A program made the translations under genes and the position numbers. The notes beneath the pieces were generated by a model. The model was given only the letters and a program-made list of their open reading frames with translations. It made no database searches and was not told the DNA's origin. Below, piece after piece: positions 17,367 through 26,874 of a DNA stretch of 64,000 nucleotides. How positions within the stretch are numbered: position 1 is the stretch's first letter; each line of letters begins with the position of its first letter. The DNA lies in assembly GCF_001624695.1 (NCBI RefSeq), contig NZ_JSEP01000011.1, positions 62,001-126,000 on the forward strand, written 5' to 3'. The DNA is from Labrenzia sp. OB1. Its GTDB lineage: Bacteria; Pseudomonadota; Alphaproteobacteria; Rhizobiales; Stappiaceae.

Positions 17367-17479
17367 CCGTTCAAGACACCTTGAGACCCGGACCCGTGCA
17401 GTCTACTGCGCGGGCCCGCTTGAATTCGACTGGGGCCAGGAGGTAACCACCGATCCGCGCCCCTGGGGAAGGGTGAGGC

Positions 17480-18802
17480 ATGCCTCAATTGGACTTCACG
17501 TTGCCGCATTGGGCCTATTGGGTCGGACTGATCGTCTTTCCGGTCATTGCGACATTTCTCGCGAAACGGCCAAAGCCGAAACAGCGGCAATATTCGCTGG
17601 TGCTCGCCTATTTCATTCTTGTCACCGGCGGGATACTCGGCCTGCACAGGCTGTATCTGAAGAGCCTGCTGGGGCTGGTCTATATTCCCGTCTTCATCTG
17701 CATCCTGTTCGCCAATGCGCAAAGCCACGATGCAAGGTCGGTCGTGTCCGACATGGACAATCTGGTGCGTCAGTCCGAGCGCACACTCGACCGGGAAACG
17801 GATCGCGTCAGCGCGGCGGAAACCGCTTTGCCATCCATGCAACGCGCGCTTGCCGATGCCGAGGAAGGCAGTATGGCCGAGCGCCGGGCCCAGCGCGACG
17901 TCCGCCGGGCAAATCAGCGTATCGACCAGGGACGCGAGCGCATCGCCGAAGCGGAAACCGCACTGGTAACCGCCAGGCCGGCGGCGGACGAAGCCCGCAA
18001 GACACTCGTTTTCTGGGGCAACTTCGCGAAATACGCCTTCTGGCTGCTGCTCGCCGGTGTTCTGGTGGATGCGTTTCTGCTTCCTGCTCTGGTGCGCAAG
18101 GCGAATGCCAATCTGCCGCCCGATCCGGAACTCAGCGAGGCGGAAAAGAAACTCAAGGCCCTGGAGGAAGCCGAGCGCAAGGACGACGCCAGTCACGTCT
18201 CTTCCGGCTGGACAGGCTGGATCGACCGGCTGTCGCTCTTCTGCGGCGAGTTCGTCAGCTACTGGGCGGTGATCGCGGTCATTGTCTATTATTTCGAGGT
18301 GATGAGCCGCTATGTCTTCGGCAGCCCGACCAACTGGGCTCACGAGGCGATGTATCTCATGTTCGGCATGCAGTACCTGATCGCCGGGTCCTACGCCATG
18401 CTGACGGAGTCCCATGTGCGCGTCGATATCTTCTACGCGCCCCTGTCGCCCCGCCGCAAGGCGGTCGTCGATCTGCTGACCTCGGTCTTCTTCTTCATAT
18501 TCGCCGGCACGCTGCTCTACACGTCCTGGATCTTTGCCTTTGACGCAATCGCCGTGCCCTCGGGCAACGCGCTCGTCTCTGACTGGGCGCGCGGCCAGAT
18601 CGGCCTCGGCGAGGCGCTGAGCAGCCTGTCCCTCTCCCAATGGACGGATCCAAACGTGCGTTGGGGAGAAATCAGCTTCAACGAGTGGGAGGTGCCGCTG
18701 TGGCCGATGAAGTGGGTCATGGTGCTCGGAGGCCTGCTCCTGGTGCTTCAGGGAATTTCGAAATTCGCGCAGGACATCCGCGCGCTAATGGGCAGGGCTT
18801 GA
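17480..18802 (+). CDS. TRAP small permease (DctQ) fused to a TM2-like, coiled-coil N-terminal module
   Basis: At 440 aa this is about twice the usual DctQ length. Residues 12-80 hold two or three hydrophobic segments with TGGILGLHRLYLKSLLG, which resembles the GxxGxHrFYL signature of TM2 domains. Residues 85-172 form a charged heptad-like coiled coil (Arg/Glu/Ala-rich). A further membrane segment lies at about 180-205 and a Lys/Glu linker at 215-238. The DctQ domain spans 245-440, with EVMSRYVFGSPTNWAHE and HVRVDIFY. It ends 4 bp before the large permease gene. The N-terminal module may sense or dock a partner; its role is unknown. Confidence 0.88.
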   Translation: MPQLDFTLPHWAYWVGLIVFPVIATFLAKRPKPKQRQYSLVLAYFILVTGGILGLHRLYLKSLLGLVYIPVFICILFANAQSHDARSVVSDMDNLVRQSERTLDRETDRVSAAETALPSMQRALADAEEGSMAERRAQRDVRRANQRIDQGRERIAEAETALVTARPAADEARKTLVFWGNFAKYAFWLLLAGVLVDAFLLPALVRKANANLPPDPELSEAEKKLKALEEAERKDDASHVSSGWTGWIDRLSLFCGEFVSYWAVIAVIVYYFEVMSRYVFGSPTNWAHEAMYLMFGMQYLIAGSYAMLTESHVRVDIFYAPLSPRRKAVVDLLTSVFFFIFAGTLLYTSWIFAFDAIAVPSGNALVSDWARGQIGLGEALSSLSLSQWTDPNVRWGEISFNEWEVPLWPMKWVMVLGGLLLVLQGISKFAQDIRALMGRA

Positions 18803-18806
18803 ATCC

Positions 18807-20162
18807 ATGGGACTTGAAATCGGAATCGAGTGGCTGACACTCATCATGTTCGGCTCGCTGCTGGTCCTGCTCATGGCCGGCCTGCCGCTTGCCTTCGTTA
18901 CCGGCGGCCTCGCCTGCGTCTTCCTGTTCGTGCTGGGCGATGAACGGGCGCTCAACATCGTGCCGTCACGCATCTTCCCGTTGATGACCAACTATCAGCT
19001 CTCGGCGATACCATTGTTCATCTTCATGGCGTCGATGCTGGAACGAGCGGGCATCATCAACGAGATGTTCGACGTCATCTACAAGGTACTCGGCGGCGTT
19101 AAAGGCGGCCTGGCGGCGGCAACCATCATCGCCTCCACCATACTTGCCGCGATGGTCGGTGTTATCGGCGCGGCGGTCGTGACAATGGGTATCATCGCGC
19201 TCCCGGCCATGCTGAAGCGTGACTATGATCCCAAGATCGCCATGGGTTCGATCATGGCGGGCGGCACGCTCGGCATCCTTATCCCTCCGTCGATCCTGGC
19301 GATCATCTATGCCGTGGTGGCGGAACAGTCGGTGGGTGAACTCTTTATCGGCGCTGTCGTCCCCGGCCTCATGTTGTCGGGTCTCTACATTCTCTACGTT
19401 ATCATGAGCTGCGTGATCGACCCGAAGAAAGGACCGCCGATCCCCGAGGAAGAGCGGATCCCCTTCAAGGAAAAGATGCGGCTGCTGTCCAACATGTCCG
19501 CACCGATCGTCCTGATCGTCATCGTGCTGGGTGTGATCTTCACCGGTGTTGCCACCCCTGTCGAGGCGGCCGGGATCGGTACGTTCGGCGCAATCATCGT
19601 CGCCGCCATTCACCGTAATCTCGACTGGCAGACCCTGCGCGAGGCCTCCCTGACCACCCTCAAGGCGTCCGCCATGGTGATCTGGATCATGTTCGGGGCA
19701 ACGATCTTCGTCGGCCTTTATGTGCTCGAAGGCGGTCAGCAATTCGTTCAAGGCGCGCTCGAAGCCACTGGCCTCGGCCCCTGGGGTATCCTGATCATCA
19801 TGCAAGTTGTCCTGGTCGTGCTCGGGATGTTCCTGGACTGGGTCGGCATTCTTCTGCTTTGCGTACCGATCTTCGTGCCGATCATCAAGGCACTGGGCGC
19901 GGCCTCCTTCGGCCTCGACAATCCGGACGATCTGGTGCTGTGGTTCGGGGTCCTTTATCTGGTCAACATGCAGATGAGTTTCCTGTCCCCCCCCTTCGGC
20001 TATGCTCTCTTCTATCTGCGCGGCGTCGCGCCGAAAGAAATCCCGATGACCGATATCTTCAAATCCGCCCTGCCCTTCCTGGCACTGCAGATCGTCGGGC
20101 TTGTCCTGTGCATGATGTTCCCGGAGTTGATCACCTGGCTGCCGAACATGGTCTACGGCTGA
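18807..20162 (+). CDS. TRAP transporter large permease, DctM family
   Basis: Inner-membrane transport subunit, 451 aa, with many hydrophobic helices. Family motifs include FVTGGLACVFLF at the start, GGVKGGLAAATIIASTILAAMVG near residues 95-115, MAGGTLGILIPPSILAIIYAVV near 148-170 and PPFGYALFYLRGVAP near the end. It uses the sodium gradient with the small permease and receptor. The spacing of 4 bp to the upstream gene implies one transcript. Confidence 0.95.
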   Translation: MGLEIGIEWLTLIMFGSLLVLLMAGLPLAFVTGGLACVFLFVLGDERALNIVPSRIFPLMTNYQLSAIPLFIFMASMLERAGIINEMFDVIYKVLGGVKGGLAAATIIASTILAAMVGVIGAAVVTMGIIALPAMLKRDYDPKIAMGSIMAGGTLGILIPPSILAIIYAVVAEQSVGELFIGAVVPGLMLSGLYILYVIMSCVIDPKKGPPIPEEERIPFKEKMRLLSNMSAPIVLIVIVLGVIFTGVATPVEAAGIGTFGAIIVAAIHRNLDWQTLREASLTTLKASAMVIWIMFGATIFVGLYVLEGGQQFVQGALEATGLGPWGILIIMQVVLVVLGMFLDWVGILLLCVPIFVPIIKALGAASFGLDNPDDLVLWFGVLYLVNMQMSFLSPPFGYALFYLRGVAPKEIPMTDIFKSALPFLALQIVGLVLCMMFPELITWLPNMVYG

Positions 20163-20172
20163 TTTTTATCGC

Positions 20173-20220
20173 GTGTCGCGTTTGAGCGGATTCAGGGTTT
20201 CCTGAAATCAATCTGACGCG
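20173..20220 (+). repeat. Dispersed 3'-end repeat, copy 2 (hairpin-forming)
   Basis: GTGTCGCGTTTGAGCGGATT begins 10 bp after the TRAP permease stop and parallels the element at 7681. ATTCAGG pairs with CCTGAAAT around a short loop, and CGCGT near 20178 faces GACGCG at the end. Same position relative to a transporter stop as copy 1. Confidence 0.5.
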
Positions 20221-20249
20221 GCAAGTTCTGACCGCACCGCAGACTGCCG

Positions 20250-20276
20250 GGGCCGCACTTGTCATGAGTGCGGCCC
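20250..20276 (+). terminator. Perfect 10-bp hairpin after the TRAP operon
   Basis: GGGCCGCACT and AGTGCGGCCC are exact reverse complements around a 7-nt loop, followed by TTGCTGC. It lacks a full T-run but is well placed to end the TRAP transcript. Confidence 0.6.
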
Positions 20277-20436
20277 TTGCTGCAAGAGGGGCTGCAACAT
20301 AGGAAAAGACATCAAAACGCAGACAAAATTTATTGTATTACGATAAATTTTTAACATAAAACGTTTTTTACATATTGAACAGACCTGTTGTCCGCTGTAG
20401 CATCGCCACAATCTGATTGACTTGGTGGAGACGGCT

Positions 20437-21015
20437 ATGAGCACCCCTGAAGGACTGGAACGGGAAAAACGTCTGACGCGAATCCGAAGGCTCTCGAACG
20501 TGATGAAATGGTTTGTGACAGCCTTGCTGATCCTGGTTTCCATTGTCGGCGCGCTTCTGGTCCTCCTCCTTCTTCTGCCCACCCTTCTCGACGTCTCGAC
20601 GGGCATGCTCGATCTGGCCGGGAAAGAGCGGAGACTGGGCGACATTCCGTTTGCCCAACGCCTTGGCCTCGTTGCAATGGTGCTGTTTGCTTTTTTTCTG
20701 CTCCGCAGAATTCTCTGGAACATCCGGCAGCTTTTCGCCCAGTTTGAAGACGGCGCGTTTTTCGCCCCTGCCACGCAGGCTCACGTGCTGAACGCCGGGT
20801 TCTGGCTGCTTGCCTATGGTGTCTTCGACATTCTGAGCGACCCGATCAGTTCCGTTCTCCTGACCTGGGACAATGCGCCGGGCAAGCGCAGCCTCGAGAT
20901 CGCGCTGAACGGCGGCGAGTTCTTTTTTCTTGTTTTCGGAGCGCTCTTGCTTGTGTTCGGCTGGATCATGCGCGAGGCCGCCGCGCTCGCGAACGAAAAC
21001 CGTCAGTTTGTCTGA
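20437..21015 (+). CDS. DUF2975 membrane protein
   Basis: Inner-membrane protein of 192 aa with four predicted segments (about residues 20-45, 68-90, 120-140 and 160-180) and short loops, matching DUF2975. ATG 20437 follows GGAG. It is 43 bp upstream of a YozG-type HTH gene; this pairing is the usual context of DUF2975. Function unknown; a membrane partner of the regulator is plausible. Confidence 0.85.
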   Translation: MSTPEGLEREKRLTRIRRLSNVMKWFVTALLILVSIVGALLVLLLLLPTLLDVSTGMLDLAGKERRLGDIPFAQRLGLVAMVLFAFFLLRRILWNIRQLFAQFEDGAFFAPATQAHVLNAGFWLLAYGVFDILSDPISSVLLTWDNAPGKRSLEIALNGGEFFFLVFGALLLVFGWIMREAAALANENRQFV

Positions 21016-21058
21016 CGCCTCGCGGTGCAGGCTTTCATCCGGTGCATAAAGGAACGCA

Positions 21059-21280
21059 ATGCCGATAATCGTGGAACTTGATGTGATGCTTGCTCGCCGC
21101 AAGATGCGATCCAGGGAACTTGCGGAGCGCATCGGTATCACTGAGCAGAATGTGTCGCTGCTCAAGTCGGGCAAGGTGAAAGGCATTCGCTTCGAAACGC
21201 TTGAGCAGATCTGTGCTGCGCTCGAGTGCCAGCCCGGCGACATTCTTGTCTACCGCCCTCCTGAAAGCCCGGAAGACTGA
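21059..21280 (+). CDS. Cro/C1-type HTH regulator, YozG-like
   Basis: 73-aa DNA-binding protein, essentially one helix-turn-helix: MLARRKMRSRELAERIGITEQNVSLLKSGKVKGIRFETLEQICAALECQPGDIL. The ending CQPGDILVY is typical of the YozG/XRE short regulators that accompany DUF2975 proteins. Probably co-transcribed with the upstream gene and likely to regulate that operon. Confidence 0.92.
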   Translation: MPIIVELDVMLARRKMRSRELAERIGITEQNVSLLKSGKVKGIRFETLEQICAALECQPGDILVYRPPESPED

Positions 21281-21403
21281 TCATCTCCGGTGACCTGGTA
21301 CCGGCCGACGCGCGCCTCCTCCAGCCCCGCGCAAGTTTCAACGGGTACCTCAACCGTGGAAAGTCCAACGACACCCCGGTTGAGACAGGTAAGGCGCGCT
21401 GGA

Positions 21404-21709
21404 ATGTCACAAACCCATTTTTTTTCGGAAGACCGGCCCACGCCAGCGACCAGAACCCGTCTGCGTTCCGGCAAACTGTTGGACCTGGACAAAAAGCCGA
21501 TTTGCGAATGCACCCTGTATGATCTGGAAGACGGCGATATCGGCATTGTCGTGGCGGAAACAGAGCTGTCTGTGCCGGATCGGGTCCTGATTCAGGACGA
21601 CAAGGATCTGACACTGGCCTTCACCCAGATCTGCTGGCGCATGGGTCCCTATCTCTTCGGCGCCTATCTGGAGCCGCCGATACCGCTTGGCATGACAGCG
21701 GCCCCCTGA
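21404..21709 (+). CDS. PilZ-like domain protein
   Basis: 101-aa soluble protein from ATG 21404. The pattern TRTRLRSGKLLDLDKKPICECTLYDLEDGDIGIVV, then LPDRVLI-like and CWRMGPYLFGAYLEPP, resembles degenerate PilZ beta-barrels (RxxR, D/N-x-S-xx-G, then C-x-W-R). The middle motif reads DLEDGDIG rather than DxSxxG, so binding of cyclic di-GMP is doubtful. An in-frame start at 21290 overlaps low-complexity sequence and is less likely. Confidence 0.55.
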   Translation: MSQTHFFSEDRPTPATRTRLRSGKLLDLDKKPICECTLYDLEDGDIGIVVAETELSVPDRVLIQDDKDLTLAFTQICWRMGPYLFGAYLEPPIPLGMTAAP

Positions 21710-21743
21710 CAGGAATTCCTGCCGCAATCCCCCGGCCGGAGGT

Positions 21744-22163
21744 CTATTTTGCCTGCGGCGTCATTTCCTCGAAACAGATCAGCTCCTGATCGGCGGGATC
21801 CCAGGAGAGCGCCCGCGACACGTAGATAGCCCGTTCCGGTATGACGCTTTCCGGATCATCCAGAGACGACGCCCGGACGACCACGAGTCCCTCCATGCCA
21901 TCGCGCGTATGATAAAGAGCGCTGCCGCAGATGGGACAGAACCGCCTGTTGATGGTCCGGCCGCTATCGGCGGTCTTTTCAAATTCGGTAACCGTGCCCG
22001 TCAGCGAGAAGGCTTCTTGCGCAAAGACGCTGTGCGTCGCGTGCCCCGTACCACCGATCCTGCGGCAGTCCCGGCAATAGCATTTCACCGTGACCGTCGG
22101 CGGCGCAGCGCACACATAGCGCACCGCCTCGCAGAGGCACCCTCCGGTCAGCTTTCGGGACAC
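21744..22163 (-). CDS. GFA / CENP-V domain zinc protein
   Basis: 139-aa protein of the glutathione-dependent formaldehyde-activating (GFA) family. Zinc cysteines lie in GGCLCEAVRY (about residues 9-11), KCYCRDCRR (about 28-33) and RFCPICGS (about 75-78). These proteins are mostly of unknown substrate; formaldehyde-glutathione activity should not be assumed. Convergent with the PilZ-like gene and 27 bp downstream of the mutase operon. Confidence 0.9.
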   Translation of the reverse strand: MSRKLTGGCLCEAVRYVCAAPPTVTVKCYCRDCRRIGGTGHATHSVFAQEAFSLTGTVTEFEKTADSGRTINRRFCPICGSALYHTRDGMEGLVVVRASSLDDPESVIPERAIYVSRALSWDPADQELICFEEMTPQAK

Positions 22164-22189
22164 GTGCCTGCTTCTCCTGCGATCTTGTG

Positions 22190-24355
22190 TTATTCGGCCG
22201 CCTCGGCGGAACCGTAGCCAAGCTGCTCGTTCAGCTTGCCGATCAAGCCAACAGCGGCTTCCGCGATCACCGTACCCGGCGGGAAGATCGCCGCCGCTCC
22301 GGCCTTGTAGAGCGCATCGTAATCCCCCGGCGGCACGACGCCGCCCACCACGATCATGATATCCTCCCGGCCTTCCCCGGCCAGCGCCGCCTTCAGGGCG
22401 GGCACCAGCGTCAGGTGCCCGGCGGCAAGCGAGGAAACACCGATGACATGGACGTCGTTCTCCACCGCCTGCCTGGCAGCTTCTTCCGGTGTCTGGAACA
22501 GCGGGCCGATATCGACGTCGAAACCAAGATCTGCAAAGGCGGAGGCGATCACCTTCTGCCCGCGGTCATGGCCGTCCTGCCCCATCTTGGCGACCAGGAT
22601 GCGCGGCCTGCGCCCGTCATTGTCCTCGAAGGCCTCGACCAGCTTCTGAACTTTTTCGATGGTCCCGGACATGGCGCCCGCCTCCCGCTTGTAGACCCCG
22701 GAAATCGACTTGATCTCGGCCTTGTGACGGTCGAAGATCTTTTCCATTGCCAGGGAAATTTCCCCGACAGTCGCCATGGCCCGGGCCGCCTTGACCGACA
22801 GATCCAGCAGATTGCCCTCACCGGTCTCGGCGCATTTCGTCAGCGCATCGAGCGCGGACCGGGTTTCCGATTCGTTGCGCTCCGCCCGCAGCCGCTTCAG
22901 CTTGTCGATCTGGGCGGCACGTACCTGCGCGTTGTCGACCTTCAGGACGTCAATGTCCTGCTCGCTCTCCGGCTTGTATTTGTTGACGCCGACCACGGTC
23001 TGGGCGCCGCCGTCGATCCGCGCCTGGGTCTTGGCGGCGGCTTCCTCGATGCGCAGCTTCGGGATGCCCTTCTCGATGGCCTTGGCCATGCCGCCGAGCT
23101 CTTCCACTTCGCGAATATGCGCCATCGCCTTTTCCGCAAGATCGGCAGTCAGCTTCTCCACATAATACGACCCGCCCCAGGGATCGATCACCTGGGTGGT
23201 GCCGGTTTCCTGCTGCAGGAAAAGCTGGGTGTTGCGGGCGATGCGGGCGGAAAAATCAGTCGGCAGGGCAAGCGCTTCGTCCAGAGCGTTTGTGTGCAGC
23301 GACTGGGTGTGGCCTTGCGTTGCCGCCATCGCCTCCACGCAGGTGCGCACAACATTGTTGAAGACGTCCTGAGCCGTCAGCGACCAGCCCGATGTCTGGG
23401 AGTGGGTGCGCAGGGACAGGGATTTCGGGTTCTTCGGCTGGAAGTTTTCTGCCATCAGCGTGGCCCAGATCAGCCGCGCCGCGCGCAGCTTGGCGACCTC
23501 CATGAAGAAATTCATGCCGATTGCCCAGAAGAAGGACAACCTCGGTGCGAACTGGTCGATATCCATTCCGGCGGCCACCCCGGCGCGGGCATACTCGATC
23601 CCGTCGGCGATGGTATAGGCCAGCTCCAGATCCGCCGTCGCACCCGCTTCCTGCATATGATAGCCGGAAATCGAGATCGAGTTGAAACGCGGCATATTCT
23701 GAGACGTGAATTGGAAGATATCCGAGATGATCCGCATCGAATGACTAGGCGGATAGATATAGGTGTTGCGGACCATGAACTCCTTCAGAATATCGTTCTG
23801 AATGGTTCCGGACAGATCCTTCCAGGCAACGCCCTGCTCTTCCCCGGCAACAATATATAGCGCCAGAACCGGCAGAACCGCGCCGTTCATGGTCATGGAG
23901 ACGCTCATCTTGTCCAGCGGAATGCCGGAAAACAGCGTGCGCATGTCATAGATGGAATCGATGGCCACGCCCGCCATGCCGACATCCCCGGCAACGCGCG
24001 GATGATCGCTGTCATAGCCCCGGTGGGTGGCGAGATCGAAGGCCACCGACAAGCCCTTTTGACCGGCAGCCAGATTGCGCCGGTAAAAGGCGTTTGAATC
24101 CTCCGCCGTGGAAAATCCCGCGTACTGTCGCACAGTCCAGGGCTGCTGCACATACATGGTCGGATAGGGGCCGCGCAGGAATGGCGGCAGGCCCGGCCAG
24201 GTGTCGACATGCTTCAGCCCGTCAAGGTCCGCGGCCTGATAGACCGGTGGAACCTCGATATCCTCCGGCGTCCGCCAGCCCGGCTGCGATCCGGCCTCCG
24301 CTGACTTCAGAAAATTGCCGAACGGCTTACCGGCGTAATTCGGGATCCTGCTCAT
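22190..24355 (-). CDS. scpA: Methylmalonyl-CoA mutase, large (B12-binding) subunit
   Basis: Adenosylcobalamin enzyme (721 aa) interconverting methylmalonyl-CoA and succinyl-CoA in propionate and odd-chain or branched-chain catabolism. The N-terminal TIM-barrel domain covers about residues 30-560 ([42 protein letters not shown] and [15 protein letters not shown]). The C-terminal flavodoxin-like cobalamin domain carries DGHDRGQ, whose His is the lower cobalt ligand, and [10 protein letters not shown]. Its ATG overlaps the small-subunit stop by 4 bp, so the heterodimer is co-translated. It needs B12, linking it to the importer at 1-3740. Confidence 0.97.
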   Translation of the reverse strand: MSRIPNYAGKPFGNFLKSAEAGSQPGWRTPEDIEVPPVYQAADLDGLKHVDTWPGLPPFLRGPYPTMYVQQPWTVRQYAGFSTAEDSNAFYRRNLAAGQKGLSVAFDLATHRGYDSDHPRVAGDVGMAGVAIDSIYDMRTLFSGIPLDKMSVSMTMNGAVLPVLALYIVAGEEQGVAWKDLSGTIQNDILKEFMVRNTYIYPPSHSMRIISDIFQFTSQNMPRFNSISISGYHMQEAGATADLELAYTIADGIEYARAGVAAGMDIDQFAPRLSFFWAIGMNFFMEVAKLRAARLIWATLMAENFQPKNPKSLSLRTHSQTSGWSLTAQDVFNNVVRTCVEAMAATQGHTQSLHTNALDEALALPTDFSARIARNTQLFLQQETGTTQVIDPWGGSYYVEKLTADLAEKAMAHIREVEELGGMAKAIEKGIPKLRIEEAAAKTQARIDGGAQTVVGVNKYKPESEQDIDVLKVDNAQVRAAQIDKLKRLRAERNESETRSALDALTKCAETGEGNLLDLSVKAARAMATVGEISLAMEKIFDRHKAEIKSISGVYKREAGAMSGTIEKVQKLVEAFEDNDGRRPRILVAKMGQDGHDRGQKVIASAFADLGFDVDIGPLFQTPEEAARQAVENDVHVIGVSSLAAGHLTLVPALKAALAGEGREDIMIVVGGVVPPGDYDALYKAGAAAIFPPGTVIAEAAVGLIGKLNEQLGYGSAEAAE

Positions 24356-26373
24356 TTTAGGATCTCCTGATCAGAGTGCCCGCCATCATAGACCGATTTC
24401 AGGTGCCTGTGCGCATCTTTCAAAAGGGTCAGCAGATCGCAGCCGGCGTAAAGAAATGTATCCACGCCCGCCCCATTATAGTCCGCCTCGCGCGGACCCG
24501 GCCTGCCTGCCAGATAAAGATGCCCGGCACCGGAATCCTTCAGCGCACGCGCCGCAGATTGCGCCTGGGCTTCGTAGACATCGTCGGAGGAAACAAGACA
24601 GGCGAGCGTGGCACCGCTCTCCTTGAACGCTTCAAGAAGCGCTTCCAGCGAAGCGTGGGGCGCCGGTCCGGCCGCCCTTATGCCGCCGGCCGCGAAGGCA
24701 TTCCCCGTCCAGACGGCTCTCGGCGTGAATTGCGCCGGAGTACCAAGACTTGCCAGAAAGATCTGCGGCGGCGCACCGGTCGCCGCCTCGAAACGTGCCG
24801 CTTCGGCGCGCAGCTCTTCGAACGGCTCGGCGACCCGGCCGGCCACCAGCGCGGGACCAGACTGGTCGCGTTTCCCGAGATCTTTGGGTTGGGCAGCATC
24901 GACCAGGGCCGCGCCCTGAAGAGCTAGTGACCGCAACGCCTTGAACCACTGGCCGTCACCCGGCACCGGCAGTGCCGAAAGATCCGGCAGTTCCCGCGGC
25001 GTTGACGGTCCCGCGTCTGCGCTGTCCTGAAGCACGGAGACTTCCTTCTCGGACAGATCCGGAAACTCGCTCACTCCTGTGATCGGGCGCTTCCTGCGGG
25101 CAATGTCGCTGTCCCGCTCGTCCTTCGCCGCGCTTATATGCTTTTGCACGAGCCCCTGGCCGAGACCGGTCTGCAGTCCTCCGGCCGCCTCGATTTCCTG
25201 AAACAGCTCCCAGGCAGCCCCGCAGAGTTTCTCGGTCCTGTCTTCCATCGCACCGGCCCCGGCAGCCGGATCCGTCACCTTCGCCAGATTGCTCTCTTCC
25301 AGAAGAATGGACTGGGTGTTGCGCGCCAGCCTGCGTGCGAAGCCGTCCGGCAGACCAACAGCAAGAGTGTGCGGCAGAACACAGACGCTGTCGGCGCCGC
25401 CGATACCGGCTGCGAAGGCCGCGACGGTGTTTCGCAGAAGATTGACCCAGGGGTCGCGCGCGGTCAGCATCCGGTACGACGTCGTCATATGCAGCGCCGC
25501 CGGGGACCGCGGCAGACCCGCCGTCTCCAGGACGCAGGACCACAGGGCCCGTATCGCCCGTGCCTTTGCAATCGTGCCGAACTGATCGGCATCCGCAACA
25601 AGGCACATGGATATCCGCTCCGCCCATTCTTCCGGCGGAAGCCCGGCATCTTCAAGTCGACGCAGATGGGCAACCACCGCCGAAAGCACAAAAGCCAGTT
25701 CTTGAACCGGTGTCGCACCGGCGTTGTGCCACACAGCCCCGTCTGCAGTCATGGCCCGCAGCGGACTGCCGGTCTCCCGCGCGGCAAGGACGACGTCCTG
25801 CAAACGCTTCGCGATGACCTCGAAGTCCTGATCTGCCGTTGCGGCCGCGACCATCCAGCCAAAGGGATCGAAAGCTGCGGTTATCGCGACCTGCGACGGG
25901 TCAATCCTGCGTTTTTCCAGAAGTGCCAGAATCAGCACCAGAAGTTCAGGTGTCTGCGCGCCCGCGTCGATGCGTATATTTATAAGGTCTGGCTGCACGT
26001 CTCTCAGGAGAGTTTCCATGCCGGCCAGATCGGTCACGCCGATGACATTGCCACCCGTCGCATGGGCGCCTGGCAGAACCAGCTCAAGTCCGCTTGCTCC
26101 GGATTGGAGATCGTCAAGGATCTGCGCATTGGCCTTGTCCGGATCCGCGATGTCGATCCTCTGGACGACAGTCCAGTCCCCGGCATGGGAGCGGAGCGAT
26201 CGCGCTGGCGTGTCCGGCCAGCGCGCGTAAAGCGGCGCGATCTCCAGACCGTCTTCCGTCGATCCGAAAAGTTTCTCTCTCGACGTTCCTTTCAGGGCCT
26301 TGTCGACGGATGCCCACCACGCCTCCTCGTCAGAGGAAAAGAAACTGTCGGGTCCGGTAAAGCTGCGCGGCAT
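24352..26373 (-). CDS. mutA: Methylmalonyl-CoA mutase, small subunit
   Basis: Non-catalytic partner of the mutase, 673 aa. It retains the TIM-barrel layout and a degenerate C-terminal cobalamin-like domain ([21 protein letters not shown]), in which the DxHxxG motif is absent, as expected for the small subunit. ATG 26373 has GGGAG at 8 nt; an ATG at 26382 sits directly on the ribosome site and an earlier one at 26493 lacks support. First gene of the two-gene operon; direct repeats lie 65-105 bp upstream. Confidence 0.94.
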   Translation of the reverse strand: MPRSFTGPDSFFSSDEEAWWASVDKALKGTSREKLFGSTEDGLEIAPLYARWPDTPARSLRSHAGDWTVVQRIDIADPDKANAQILDDLQSGASGLELVLPGAHATGGNVIGVTDLAGMETLLRDVQPDLINIRIDAGAQTPELLVLILALLEKRRIDPSQVAITAAFDPFGWMVAAATADQDFEVIAKRLQDVVLAARETGSPLRAMTADGAVWHNAGATPVQELAFVLSAVVAHLRRLEDAGLPPEEWAERISMCLVADADQFGTIAKARAIRALWSCVLETAGLPRSPAALHMTTSYRMLTARDPWVNLLRNTVAAFAAGIGGADSVCVLPHTLAVGLPDGFARRLARNTQSILLEESNLAKVTDPAAGAGAMEDRTEKLCGAAWELFQEIEAAGGLQTGLGQGLVQKHISAAKDERDSDIARRKRPITGVSEFPDLSEKEVSVLQDSADAGPSTPRELPDLSALPVPGDGQWFKALRSLALQGAALVDAAQPKDLGKRDQSGPALVAGRVAEPFEELRAEAARFEAATGAPPQIFLASLGTPAQFTPRAVWTGNAFAAGGIRAAGPAPHASLEALLEAFKESGATLACLVSSDDVYEAQAQSAARALKDSGAGHLYLAGRPGPREADYNGAGVDTFLYAGCDLLTLLKDAHRHLKSVYDGGHSDQEILK

Positions 26374-26437
26374 TGCAATCATCTCCCTTGGCACCGTTTT
26401 AGTCCCCGGGCTTGAAGCTTGGCAACTCAGCAGAAAG

Positions 26438-26478
26438 GGTAAGGTTGGTCCGCCCAAGACATTACCAAAGGTAAGGTT
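26438..26478. promoter_or_regulatory. Tandem GGTAAGGTT direct repeats upstream of the mutase operon
   Basis: GGTAAGGTT occurs at 26438-26446 and 26470-26478, 32 bp apart, or about three helical turns, upstream of the mutase start on the opposite strand. Such spacing fits a regulator binding one DNA face. The rest of the 500-bp gap (26374-26874) is AT-rich, contains a near-palindrome GCAAATTTTGC at about 26548, and must also hold the LuxR-gene promoter; I see no gene in it. Confidence 0.4.
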
Positions 26479-26874
26479 TGCGAATTCCGACAAGAATCCG
26501 GATGGAGGAAGTGCTTAGTTCCTCACCGGAAATAAATTTATAGCGCAAATTTTGCACCTGCTCTTCAACAATAGAAGGCGAGGATATTGTTAAAAGAAGG
26601 CAGGAACTGCAGAAGATGACAAGAAACTGTCAAATTTTTGGCGCATTAAGCCAAATTCACCAATTTTCCCTATTGGTACGATCATCAATTGTATTGTAGC
26701 TTATGGCTGTTGACGCATGGGAATTTCTACCGCCCAATAATGAAGTGCGCGACATTCGGGTTCAGTCTTCACCTGCAAGGGTTGGACGGGACACGTGACT
26801 AACCCATCAGCGGACAAACCCTCACGAATTTTCGAGGTGTCTGCAAAAAAGCGGCCCAAAACAGGCCGCAAAGG

